NCBI GenBank assembly: GCA_015039465.1
Contig: MU130378.1
Coordinates: 624,570 to 688,569 of the forward strand
DNA: 64,000 bases
Source of the DNA: Phlegmacium glaucopus
Lineage: Eukaryota; Basidiomycota; Agaricomycetes; Agaricales; Cortinariaceae
Direction of reading: 5' to 3'
Positions 44,284 through 55,422 of this stretch are shown piece by piece. Made by a program: the position numbers and the translations under genes. Numbering within the stretch: the stretch's first letter is position 1; each line of letters begins with the position of its first letter. The notes under the pieces were generated by a model. The model ran no database searches and was not told the origin of the DNA. It saw only the letters and a list, made by a program, of their open reading frames with translations.

Positions 44284-45636
44284 TTAATCGACCTTCCATT
44301 CTTTCTCGACGGAGTCGTCGTCTGAGCTCACGAGTAGCTCCACAGACCAGATAATAAGAGTGAAGAAAATATTCATCCATCTTGACCATATTTGCGATGA
44401 GTGATCCAAGACTAAGGCGTTTATCAGCAGATATCCTGGAGAGATGGGAAGGTACTGACGCAATAAGTGAGAATAGACTGTAATAAAAATGAATTGCCGA
44501 TAAGTCAATAGAACTCGCGTCAGAAAGGATGTCTAGAAGTCATCCCGTTAGTACTGTTTCTTAACTTGTATTACATTGCTAGAGACGTACTGGTCTATCA
44601 TTCCAGCTGTTGACTTCCTCTCCAGACTCCCAGTTATTTGTGCCGATGGTAGGTAGAATACGCGAGGCAAGATGCAAGATGGCCAGGCGATATAAAAGTG
44701 CAATAAGAACCGGCTTTGGAAGGGTGTTTATCACAAAATTTAATAGAGTTTGAAAATGAGGTAAGATATTTGGCAGGAGAGGAGCACTAAACAAGGAGTG
44801 GGGATTAGATATGGTGAAAATTGACGTCATTTATTTGGAAAACTCACTAAGATGATGCTGGATCAGTAAAAGATTTTTGATCAAAGCCGCAAAGCCACAC
44901 ATTGTAGGCAATGAAAACGGCAAGGCCCGAGGACTCGATAATGTTTGTTCGCCGTACCACGAATCCTATGAGTGTTAGGAACAAGAAGGCAGTTATTGCT
45001 ACCCCAAGCAGAGTCGACGACATCGGTGAGGATGCTGCCGTTGGGTATGACTAGAATAGAGGAAACATGAACCAAGGAGGAAGAAGGTAAATTGAATAAC
45101 CACGCACGTTAACGATCCACCAAGCTGAAGCGACATAAGCCACAGCGGTAGCAATCAATAGACCAAACTGATAGACTTCTCCTCTGCCAACTAATCGTTT
45201 GCCCTCCTGACCGAGCTTCTGAACGACCAACAAGCTTGAAAGCCCTTCCATGGTGATAAACAGTGGGCCAGATAAGGTGAGGAGGGTACCCCACCATTCC
45301 GTGGCAGTTACAAGGTATGGATTTGGAGATGAGGAGAAGATATTGAAACAAACAAGAAGCAAGAATGAATGCACGGGCACTTGTAGGACTGACAACGCCT
45401 GGGAGTCCCATAGGAGACTCACTGTGCCATGGATGAGGGAGTGGATAGTGAGAAGAAGCGATAGTAGAAGAAATGCCTGGTTGGATATGGTCGCAAGTGT
45501 TAACGGAAGAAAAATAAGGATCTGGAGGGCTGTGGAAAGTCTTTATATCATGTTAGTCAACAAAGAGTTTCCTCGGTTGATGAATGTACCTTGCTGTATT
45601 AAAGATGGCGCTCCAGATAAACCAGGGCTTGAGCAT
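44284..45636 (-). CDS. ICE2: ICE2 family ER membrane protein
   Basis: Multi-pass endoplasmic reticulum protein that in yeast supports cortical ER inheritance and phospholipid balance. Start MLKPWFIWSAIFNTAR, then STALQILIFLPLTLATISNQAFLLL, LLTIHSLIHGTVSLLWDSQALSVLQVPVHSFLLLVCFN, and the family block WWGTLLTLSGPLFITMEGLSSLLVVQKLGQEG. Further membrane segments appear in VAITAFLFLTLIGFVV and LLTYRQFIFITVYSHLL. It ends LVSSDDDSVEKEWKVD. About eight exons and about 390 residues. Identification rests mainly on the MEGLSSLLVVQ.LG region and overall topology. Confidence 0.8.
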
Positions 45637-45811
45637 GTCGTGCTCGTGTGGAAAAGGTGTTTGAGCAATGTTTGAGAGTTGTGGCGCTTTCAAGATGTGA
45701 CAATAAATACAGCGCGTGACGTGACCACTCGTGCTCGTCAAAAAAACTACTCTAACACTATTACTATAGGAATGTACATACTAATATGTTTTTGCAATGT
45801 AGGGAATGATA

Positions 45812-47462
45812 TTACAATAAAGCCATCGATTCGAAAGCTTTGAGCAGGCGTCTCTCGTTCGAGACAGGAGCTTCAGTAGAAGGAATACCTTTCCTAGCCA
45901 GAGGATTGAGTAGGCCTTTCTCTTGTGCAAAATCCGTGGCTCGCGTCAACGCAGCAGGGTCCGATGGGGGAACGTAAAAGTTGTCCTTGATTGGTATTTG
46001 AAGAAGGTTCATTTTGGGCGTAATCACCACCATGTGGTTTGTCTTGATTTCCATCCAATCAGCTGAACAAAGTATCAATTAGGCTCATTAGACAGAGTCT
46101 ATCATAACGCACCTCTTTCAAATGTTAGAGGTTCGCTAGCTATCTATGGTAGGTCCAAAAAAAAGGGCATTAGACCCCCACCTGCACACTTTCAAGTAAA
46201 ATCCATACCATGATAATATTTTCCCGCTTATCAGCTTTTGCCATTCGGTAATGGCCACCTTCAGCATATTCGCTGAACTCCGTTCCCGATGAAAACCACT
46301 GGATATGGCATTATTGGAAGAAAGCATCCAAAAGAGGTCGGACATACAAGAGAAGCGGCTTCATCTTTCTTTGAAGAGATATAACGTGTCACCACAACAC
46401 TCTCCCCATCAGTTACACAAAAGTTCATGAGGCTGGGCTGTAAGGGAAGCGTGTAGACAACCGATGTAGCGGGGAACATGAAGAAAGTACCTCTGTGATA
46501 CCAAATACTTCAGCGTATTTATTCAATGACGCGATCGTGTCTGACATGGCCTTCCTGAGGATTTCCGATGTAAAAGATCGTGCGTTGCAATCTGGAAGCT
46601 GCCAGTTGAGATGAGTAAAGGATGTTGTGGAAAGGTTCATAGATAAGTACTTTCGACAGGAACAATGCGAACGCCCACTCTGAATCTTAACAACGAGGGG
46701 TAGCAATTGAACGCCAGAAAGGAATAGGTGATAGAGCAAACTCACCTGTGTTTCCCTGAACCATGTCAAAAGCAACATTCGGAAGGTCGGCTTGCAGACG
46801 CCTCTTCATTATGTTGAATCCAGCGATGCCGCCATTATGCATGAACTATATTGACAGTGATTAGAAGCGGCGTATATCGAAGCGTTCAGAAATTCATACC
46901 ATCAATTTTCCATGGACAAAAGGATGGCAATTGTCCAATGACAATGAGCCAGCAGTAGTCGCACGTACATGACCACTAAATTTTCGTGAGCAAAAATCCA
47001 GGAAGTAAAAGTATTGCCACATACAAGACCAGAGGAGATTTGATCTTTTCGGCCAAACGCGTGAGATTGACATTATTCCATGCCTGCAGTTAAAGTAACC
47101 ATTAGAAGGCACAGAAGGGTCACGAACTAAAAGGCTGACAGGAGTTACGGAAGTAAATATACAAGGCTGATTTCCTAACTCCTCATCGTAGACTGAGTCA
47201 TACCAGCCTGCAGACAGATCAACAATGGTCAAAACAACCCATAATGCGTTATACACACCAACTCCAAAGCCATCACCATTCATTGGCCTTCGCCGGTCGA
47301 GGCGTAACCGTGAGTCGAATGCTTGATTTATGATGGAATGACATGGTCGTGTGAGAAGCTAGAAAAGAGAAGTCATCAGTTTAGTTTGTCCGATACGGTT
47401 GTGTGACCGACATGGGATAGTTGAACGGGCGATGTTCCTTTGTAGATCACAAATCGGCACAT
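45812..47462 (-). CDS. DUG3: DUG3-like class II glutamine amidotransferase (glutathione degradation)
   Basis: Subunit of the cytosolic Dug2-Dug3 complex that removes the gamma-glutamyl group of glutathione. The start MCRFVIYKG puts the class II nucleophile Cys at position 2. Then come the NGDGFGVG-type block (RPMNGDGFGVGVYN), FAHVRATTAGSLSLDNCHPFVHGKLMFMHNGGIAGF, VQGNTDSEWAFALFLS, FCVTDGESVVVTRYI, WFSSGTEFSEY, IIMVASEPLTFE and MVVITPKMNLLQIPI. All expected Gln-binding motifs (HVR, HNGGI, TDSE) are present. About eleven exons with short introns; about 370 residues. Confidence 0.9.
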
Positions 47463-47845
47463 AACGAAGAGGGGCTTTCGGAATTGAGGATGGTGGTTGG
47501 AATTAGAAACTGAGTTATCAATTTCAACGCCATGAGTTAAAAGAGTTGTGTTCAACCCGGTTGTATTAAATAAATCAGTTCAGTGCATCAAATTACGTGT
47601 ACTGAGCCGTAGATGAGCTCATGTCTGCTCATGTGTCTCTGTGGAGAAAAGAATCAAGACAGATCCCTATTTGTTCCTTTTGACAGGGTCAATGAATCGG
47701 CCTTAATAGAACCCAATCCGGGTACGGAGACGAGACTGGACAATATTACCGTTTTTCACTTGGGTAACCATCAAAGGAACAGGCTACAAATCCTACATAT
47801 CCCACTGGAAAAATATACACATTTTGGGTATCTCGGTCGTGATTT
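47463..47845. other. Intergenic region between AGM1 stop and DUG3 start
   Basis: 383 bases between two genes on the same strand. It should contain the end of the phosphoacetylglucosamine mutase transcript and the DUG3 promoter. No further feature recognised. Confidence 0.45.
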
Positions 47846-49765
47846 TCAAAGGAATTCCTTGGGCCGTTTCGATGAATCCCCTCCAGCTTCATCAAATACG
47901 AGTCCCGCAACACGAAAAGCGAGTTCTAGTGAAAATAGATTTAGTTGATATCGATCGAGATAAGAATGGGTTATCACCATCAGCCTGAGCTTTCACAGCT
48001 GCTTCTGCATAAACTCGCACAACATCCTCAGTTCCACTGGGCCTCACAAATGACCTACCACCCTCGTATCTCCTGACGAGATCATTTATCTTGGCCTGCA
48101 ACCCGGGAGGACTTACAAGACGACGTTCAGCGTCTTCTGTCCTGAATGCATTCCTATCCCCAACGACCACCTTGACCAGCCGGTTCGGTAAGTCCGCATA
48201 AAGAGAGTTCCATTCAACACCGGAATATGATTTATGGGCTAGAACCACCTCAACAAGCAGCATGTCAGACAATGCATCCCCTACCGTCTGGTTGATCAAT
48301 TGTGTCAGGTTGATCAGATGATTCAAGGCGGTGGACTGTGCCGGTGTCGATGGCTCGTGACTTGCGAGTATTTCTTGTGCAGTCTGGGAAAAGAGAACTG
48401 TACCGTGACCGTTGGCTTCAAAATAAACACCGACGTCGTAGTGTTCCGCAGCATGGTGAAGATGTTTTACGCCCGTAGGAACGCATTTCACAGGTAAGCG
48501 CTGTGTTAAAAGAATTAAGATCTATCGTCGGGGTAAATAAAGGAGGCTGACCTCGGCGAGATATTTGGTGGACGCTCCATTTGCATAAGCAGTTTGTACG
48601 ACCCCGACCTTGATTTTGGAATCCAAATTCGCGAGTTTAACTAGATCGACGACAAACGCAGCTACCAGAGCGGCAATCTTATCACCGTCTAACATATGGA
48701 AATGATTGTGTTCATCGAGATAGTAATACATCAGACGGTCAGCGTCGCCGTCGAGACTGCATGCTCTTTGGCTTGATTTGAGGCGATCCCCGAGGGCAGG
48801 GGGTAGCCTCTGCATGGTTTTCACGTAGTCTGCACCACACAGCTCATTAAGAGTGCCCGGTGTTGAGGTCGAAGTGTTTTCCAGAATGAGGGGGAGGGAA
48901 TCTCCGAGGTATCCTATCAATTTATCAGCAGCATGCGCACCAACGCCGTTCGCGCAATCGACGATCAACGGTGCCGGCCTTGTTTTACCAGCCTATCACG
49001 CATTAAACCTCTTTGAAATGGGGATGTCAACAGATACGATTCCGTAGACTTACAACCAGTTTCTTGAACGATCCGCTTAATTTCTGGAAATAGCCTTCTT
49101 CTGAATCTTCACCATAACTTTCCTTGGTACCCTTTGTGTTGATGGCTTTAACAAGGTAATGGAGGATTGGGGTTGTTGTAACCCCAGCGTCTCGCGCTTC
49201 CACAGCCAGAGCTTCAAAACCATCTTGCAAAGCAGAAATAAGTGCAGGTCCTGAGGGGCGAGTATCTCGCGCGTAGACGACTCTTGCTGGTTTTGATAAA
49301 TCAATCTTCGCAGTTTGCACCAAGGTATCAAAAGCATCTAGGAAATCATCGGTAGTAGCAGCGTTTGCAAAGACCGTCGCATGTCCTTCCCAAGCCGCTT
49401 CAAGCATCTCGCCGCGCGGATCGACGACCTTCACACCATTGTCCTTGTCCGACTCAGACACCGTTGTGGCTGTTAATTGCGGAGGATGTTACACACCTGT
49501 TCAGGGTTGTGTGATGCAGTAACCATCACGCCGACGGTCTTGCCGTCCAATCGTTTGCTGCGCAGGCCTGCGAGGATGCCCACACGAAAGAGGACAGAAT
49601 CCAACGTGCTTCCTCTACAGGGAAATCAGGTCTTGTGTCAACTGGAATAATTACAGGGACTCACAAGGTCCTGAAACCTGCTGTTCCATACTGGAAATGA
49701 AGATGAGATGGCTTAGGATGGGCGTCGGCGAGAGCTTTGATAGTCTTATAGGAGAAATTGGACAT
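47846..49765 (-). CDS. PCM1: Phosphoacetylglucosamine mutase
   Basis: Converts GlcNAc-6-phosphate to GlcNAc-1-phosphate for UDP-GlcNAc, and hence chitin and glycosylation. Start MSNFSYKTIKALADAHPKPSHLHFQYGTAGFR. The phosphoserine loop is VTASHNPEQ, spliced by GTGTGT...ACAAG to DNGVKVVDPRGEML. Then YARDTRPSGPALISAL, LIVDCANGVGAHAADKL, the metal loop ACSLDGDADRLMYYYLD, the sugar-binding GVYFEANGHGTVLFS and the phosphate-binding SFVRPSGTEDVVRVYAEA. The last exon ADELAFRVAGLVFDEAGGD follows an intron starting GTGATAAC. About 550 residues and six exons, standard for AGM1/PCM1. Confidence 0.95.
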
Positions 49766-49883
49766 GATGTTGGTAAAGTGATGGCAAGGAATTACTTTGT
49801 GATGTCGTAAATTAGGATTACCTTTTATAGGCTCCCCCATCAGATGACTCTCAAACGCTCCTCACCATCCAACCACCATTGTC

Positions 49884-50924
49884 ATGCCTGCGAAATCACC
49901 AGCACAGTTACTATTCGAGAAAGCAGATAAGAAAGCAAACTCATCTGGTGGATGGTTTTCTTCCTCTACATCCAAATACGAAGAAGCTGGTGATCTCTAC
50001 CAGCAAGCCGCAAACAGCTATAAGCTCGAGAAACTTTTCAAGGAAGCTGGAGATTCATTCGCTCGGGAAGCAGAGTGTAGGGAATTGTGCAAAGAACTGA
50101 ATGAAGCCTCTAATGCCTGGTGGAATTCTGCAAAGGCATATAAGAGAGGCTTTCCAGATCGTACGTGGTTCGATTGAACTTTACCAAACCTTATCATTAG
50201 GTTAATCTTGTCGCAGTCGCTATTCAGGCATTGTCACAGACAATTGTGCACCTGACAGCTGGCGGGCGATTCCGGCAGGCCGCAGATAGGGAGAAAGAGA
50301 TCGCTCAAATATATCTACAAGAAACTAATGATCTACGTAAGGCTTGCGAAAGCTTTGAGAGAGCTGGAGACTGGTATGCTCAAGAAGATGCCACCGCGTT
50401 AGTCCCATGCTCATCTTCCATTTATTATCTCACATACACATCTGTTTGCAGGACTGCAAATGCATGCTTCAAAGATGCTGCTGATTTGCATGCCGACCTT
50501 GAGGAATATCCCCAAGCAATCGCGCGCTACGAACAGGTTGCAAATTACTCTTTGTCTTCTCCATTGACAAAATATAGCGTAAAGGAGTATTGGCTTAGGG
50601 CTGTGCTGTGTGCACTTGCCTTGAGTGTAAGTATTCTTGCATCTCGAAAGTATGACATTGTCGAAACTCAACTTTCCCTGACACCAGGATTCGGTCACAG
50701 CGAAACGGAACATAACGAAGTACTCTACTCAAGATGCGACGTTCAGCACCACCCGAGAGGCAAAGTTTGTCCAGGCGCTCATTGAGGCGGTGGAGGCTGG
50801 TGATCCTGAGTCTTTCACAGGCGCGGTGGTAGAGTTTGACCAAGTGACAAAACTGGACAATTGGAAGACCAACATTTTACTGAAAATCAAGCGAAGCATC
50901 CAAGATGAGGTTACTCTTACTTAG
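49884..50924 (+). CDS. SEC17: Alpha-SNAP (Sec17)
   Basis: Adaptor that recruits the NSF/Sec18 ATPase to SNARE complexes for their disassembly. TPR-like helical repeats: SPAQLLFEKADKKANSSGGWFSSS, KYEEAGDLYQQAANSYKLEKLFKEAGDSF, NEASNAWWNSAKAYKRGFPD, then after an intron AIQALSQTIVHLTAGGRFRQAADREKEIAQIYLQE, KACESFERAGDWYAQEDA, ACFKDAADLHADLEEYPQAIARYEQVA. The C-terminus LDNWKTNILLKIKRSIQDEVTLT matches the Sec18-stimulating end of the family. Five exons and about 290 residues. Confidence 0.95.
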
Positions 50925-51108
50925 CTGCTTGTGTGAATTCTACTGTACATTGCCATCTACATTCAACGTTGAGATCATCCCCAGGTTCTAATAACCAACG
51001 TCATCGAGAGTAAGAACGTTGTGCCTCTACGCAAGTCGGTGTACTAACACTGACGGCCGACACCCACTCACCCATTTTTCACCCGTTTCACACCAAGATT
51101 TCAACCAG

Positions 51109-51402
51109 TTAGTCCAGTAGATACTCACCAAGTATTATTTTTTCGCTCGTAACGATTTCAACGGTGTTGCTGGTCGAAGTTTGGGTCAGCTTTAAGATTG
51201 ACGGGCCAATATGTGCACGCACACTTTGAATGATGGTCACCGTGATCCTGTAGCTCCTTTGTATGGTATCGCTCTTGGGCGCTTGCGCTTGGCAAGCCGC
51301 CGCCTTTAACGTGCGAAGTTCTACTATTTGCACTACCAAAGCTATACAAGCAAACACCGGCAGAAGAAGGGCGAAGTAAGTAACTAGGACACGTCTGGAC
51401 AC
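51109..51402 (-). CDS. Possible small single-pass membrane protein
   Basis: A 97-codon frame without introns. It starts MSRRVLVTYFALLLPVFACIALVVQIVEL, which would be a basic N-terminus plus one membrane helix, then a polar region. I recognise no family. Its start would be 45 bases from the NUS1 start on the other strand, similar to other divergent pairs here. It could equally be the first exon of a longer gene or a chance frame in the NUS1 promoter. Confidence 0.3.
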   Translation of the reverse strand: MSRRVLVTYFALLLPVFACIALVVQIVELRTLKAAACQAQAPKSDTIQRSYRITVTIIQSVRAHIGPSILKLTQTSTSNTVEIVTSEKIILGEYLLD

Positions 51403-51447
51403 GTTAACTTAAGTATCTTCACGCTCTATCGTTTCTCACTCATACAC

Positions 51448-52628
51448 ATGTTCTTCGCTTTCCTTCTTCATGTCGTTCATTTTATCTACAACTTGTTTAT
51501 AAAAGTTCGCTTGTTCTGGAAACAACTTTCGTCGGCCACCCCCAAACCTATTCGAGCACCGCGTAGACGAATACCCAAACATCTCGCTGTGGTCTTTATT
51601 ATCGACCCAAACATATATGCGGACACCGTGCAGACTGCTATTACCCAGAATGCACTTAAAATAGTCGAATGGTGTCAGACAATTGGCATTCCGAAACTCA
51701 CATTGTATGAGGAACACGGTGCGCATCACAAGCACCATGATAGAATACAACGCGCTGATTTCTTGGTTCACAGATAGACTATCAAAATGTGTGCAAACTC
51801 TTCAGGATCGTCTTTCTATCCATGGACCAGAGGCCGAGTCTAGCGAGTCAGAGACGGAATATCCATTGACCCCCCCTCCCTCAGACTACTCAGATTCTCG
51901 GCCTCTCTCGCCTAACAATCATCAGGCCAGCAATGTAACCACCCTTCACGTATCCCAGCATATTCAAGAAGCTCGAAATCTTCAAAAACGAAGATCACAT
52001 CGTAATTTCAAGTACCATATCTAATATGCGTTTATGAATTCACTGCTCTCTTGGCAGGAAAAGACTTAAACGAATGCAGATGTGCTCTGACGCTTTGTCT
52101 TGTATCTCGACAATCGGCCAAGCCTGCAATTGCATGTACTGCACACTCGCTTGCCCAAGCCCAAACCCAAACCCAAAATCGCAGGCCGCGCAAAGCTAAC
52201 CAGGCCCGTACTGGTGGCACATTTAAATTATCCATCGACCAACTTGACCAACTCTTACAGAGTAAGCCTTCTTTTCTCTCTCTGAGTTCTGGGTCTACTC
52301 ACAACGCGTCACGTCTTGATCTACCTAGCTGAGGATGGTCTTTCATCACCGGACTTTATGATTGTGCAACCTCTATATTCTGATCCTTCCATGTACTCCA
52401 CAACAGCAATAGAGCTTCATGGGTTTCCTCCATGGCATATAAGGCTGACAGAGATTTAGTAAGTATGCCATCTCGACGTGGATTGTCCTGTCTTATTTTT
52501 TTCCTAGCCAAAATAGACGACTCTGGGTACGATCATCTGCGTCACATTTGCCATTGCCTCTGGACGAATATAGTTTTAGGGAAGCTCTGGATGATTTTGC
52601 TTCCGCCGAAATGCGATTCGGCACATAA
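51448..52628 (+). CDS. NUS1: NUS1-type cis-prenyltransferase subunit (dehydrodolichyl diphosphate synthase complex)
   Basis: ER-anchored, non-catalytic partner of the Rer2/Srt1 cis-prenyltransferase that makes dolichol. Start MFFAFLLHVVHFIYNLFIKVRLFW is a membrane anchor. Then PKHLAVVFIIDPN, NALKIVEWCQTIGIPKLTLYEE and a variable Ser/Pro-rich insert. The C-terminal part reads DFMIVQPLY, IELHGFPPWHIRLTEIY and LPLPLDEYSFREALDDFASAEMRFGT. The closing MRFG keeps the RxG motif that NgBR/Nus1 contributes to the shared active site. About five exons; the last intron is GTAAGT...TCCTAG. The central insert is longer than in yeast. Confidence 0.86.
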
Positions 52629-52950
52629 TATTAATAACCAGCCGCTCTTTTTAAATCTGATTTTTACGTAACATTATTACATACCACAGGTTAATGAATG
52701 AAATAATGTTAATGTTTGACCCAGATGCAGGGAGATGCAGGGATGTGAACAGGGTATTGAGCAGACCCTATGAGTGTAATGGGACTCTGAATCAGGACAG
52801 CAGCTGAAAGCACCCCTTTAACTATCCTTCCAGACTCATCTGGTTTACCTGGGTTTTACTGGGCGGATAAATAAGGAGTGTTTTACTAAGATGCCCTTCT
52901 GATACTATCACCGTTGATCTGGTGTAAGCGTCGACTGCCTCAAATCAACC
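52629..52950. other. Intergenic region
   Basis: 322 bases between NUS1 and the DUF2235 gene on the same strand. A short direct repeat (GATGCAGGGA twice) is seen near 52724-52743. Nothing else is recognisable. Confidence 0.4.
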
Positions 52951-55128
52951 ATGCTTGGAGACGGCTCTTCCAGGTTACCTAGACGCATGAGTACAAGTGA
53001 CGAATGTTCCAGCAACGAATTCAAACTTGATGCTTTCAAGAGGATTATTGTTTGTTGTGATGGGTAAGGTTGTTCAAACCGTTGGGATTCGGAATCTTCT
53101 AACGTTTTGGTCAGCACTTGGCAGGATGGAGTCTCAGAGTCTCGCTCTGCATATACCAATGTTATTGTCCGTCATCTCTGGACCGCGTTTGTGATGACAT
53201 TGTCGTTGACCTGTATTTTTAGCGCCTAGCAAGGACTATCAACCATATAGATGAACGATTCATACCTCCTATCCCTCAAATTGTGTTTTATCAATCAGGT
53301 ATAGGCTCTGAAAAGAATTTTTATTCGGAGTATATCGAAGGTATGGCAAATTTCACTAATATTCATTTCGAATGACACGGCTATTGTCGCCTTACAGGGA
53401 CGACAGGAAGTACTCTAGGTCCGTAGTGGGATATAACATTATGCTTCCTCTCATATTGATTGAGGCTTAAACGAACAAAATAGCTGACAAAGTGGAAGAG
53501 GCATATGGGTTCATTGCTCAGTAAGTGATAGGCAACGAACTTGCACTGTCGCGTTAGGCTGATCGCAATATCAAAAAATTTGCAGCAACTATAGCCCAGG
53601 GGACGAGGTATTTCCATTTTTATGATATCGTTACTAATAAGCTGGCTAACTGGTCTAAAGATATCTCTCTTCGGTTTCTCTCGCGTATGCTTAAATAACA
53701 TCTAACACAGATGATTCCTTTGCTAAGGAGAATCCAGGGTGCATACACTGCCCGAATGGTGGCCATGTTCATCGTATGTCACTAGCTTTTCTCGTCTGTA
53801 GCGCCGTCATTCACTTTTTTTTCAAGGGAGTGATTGGGGTTCTCGATCGCCGAGACATGGATAATTTTGCTGCAATATTTTTGACTTTTCAGAAGCTTGG
53901 TAATTGTCATAATGCGGAAAGTTAGTTTTGGCTGCGCGTTGATAATTTCATCTATTAAACTTGAAGTACGGTTTTGCAGAACGATTGGACCTAGAACAGA
54001 CGCTGGGTCCTTGGCGTAACTCTGACTCGCGTGGAAAGCAACGTGTCAAGCGCGCTGGGTCTTCATTCACTGTCAAGTACTATAGCTCTCCTTTTTACGC
54101 GCAATTACAGATGCTAAACTAATACAGATGTGTTGGAGTCTGGGACACCGTTGGAACATTTGGTCTCCCCGAAGAAATATCCATTTCTTCAAAGAACAAA
54201 GGCTGTGATTTTGGGTTCCCGGATCGGATCCTTGGAGAACACATCGAACGCGCCTACCAGGCATTAGCTCTTAACGAAACGCGAGCTGATTTTGTGAGCT
54301 TCGACTTGAAGTTGCCCCTTTACGTAACTCTCAACAAACTTCTAGAATTGTAATAAATTTGAACAAACGGAAGCTGGTAGACGCAACAATCAAGTATTAG
54401 AACAGGTAATAAGCTCTATCAATATCTCACTATGGCAGATTTTGACGCATCCTTCAGTGTTGGTTTGCTGGTGAGTACTATCGTTTGCAGTCTTCAGCAA
54501 CTTTGGCCTTTCGACATCTTCCTCCTATCAAGGATGCCACGCTGACGTGAGTGGATGTTTTTTCTTGTCACTTGTCTTCTAATAGCGACGGGTCGACCAG
54601 GTTGGTGGGGGTTACAATTATCATGATTTAGCGGATCTCACTCTCATATGGCTGTGTGTACGTTGTTTAATTTATCTTTTATAAAGGTCTTTTACTAATG
54701 GTTGAGCTAGGCTAACATTGGTGATGCAATATCGTTGGATTTGGACTATCTGAAAAATATTTGTCAACCGATCGCACCATGGGGTACCCAGCACCCACAC
54801 AGGTGAGTCTCATGAATATCCCAAAAATGGAAGGAATTTTTTGATGACCTCGGTCAGCCCTCTCACAGGTGTTTTTTACATGTCCACTACGATCCAACGG
54901 TCGCTGCCTTCTGTGCCAGGAAATCCGATTACGCATGAATCAATACACCCCTCAGTGTTGCATCAGTCGTCTGTCTCTCCGGTTCTTTCTGGCATATTAA
55001 CGTTACATCCGAAGATCGTCTCTCCATTGTTACCTCTTGAGGAGGAGATGAAGGTGAAATGGGTCTATGATCCAAGTTCTCCATCTACCTTGGCATACCA
55101 GAAGAAGTTAAAGGACCAGCCGGAGTAG
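52951..55128 (+). CDS. DUF2235 / Tle1-like alpha/beta hydrolase
   Basis: Member of the family named after the bacterial phospholipase effector Tle1 catalytic domain, common but uncharacterised in basidiomycetes. Key blocks: KRIIVCCDGTWQDG, LARTINHIDERFIPPIPQIVFYQSGIGSE, VEEAYGFIAHNYSPGDEISLFGFSRGAYTARMVAMF with nucleophile GFSRG, CVGVWDTVGTFGLPE, ERAYQALALNETRADF and CWFAGCHADVGGGYNYHDLADLTLIWL with the catalytic His/Asp region. The gene is shattered into about fourteen exons. Several are tiny, including 13 nt (54458-54470) and 14 nt (54533-54546), and one intron separates GFSR from GAYTA. About 480 residues. Start MLGDGSSRLPRR was chosen as the first ATG; MSTSDEC is an alternative. Confidence 0.85.
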
Positions 55129-55422
55129 TCGCAACGTAGGTAAAGCCGAGCCGTCTTTTTGGGTCGATTTTTCCGTGTTTTGTGGATGGCTCTCAGGAGG
55201 AACGTTAGATATAACCTGACCTCTGGATTTCGAGTTACAATTATGAACATAACTTAATATTTCATCGTTTTTTCATCAGCCCAAGATTTGCCTCAGAAGC
55301 TCAGGTTTCCTAAAAGGGTTTGTTGACGGTTTGTAGATTGGATTTGTTATATATAGCCGTTCCCACCTTGAACTTGGTTATTTTCTATTGTGTATATCAA
55401 GTTTATCTCATGCAGCAGGTCG

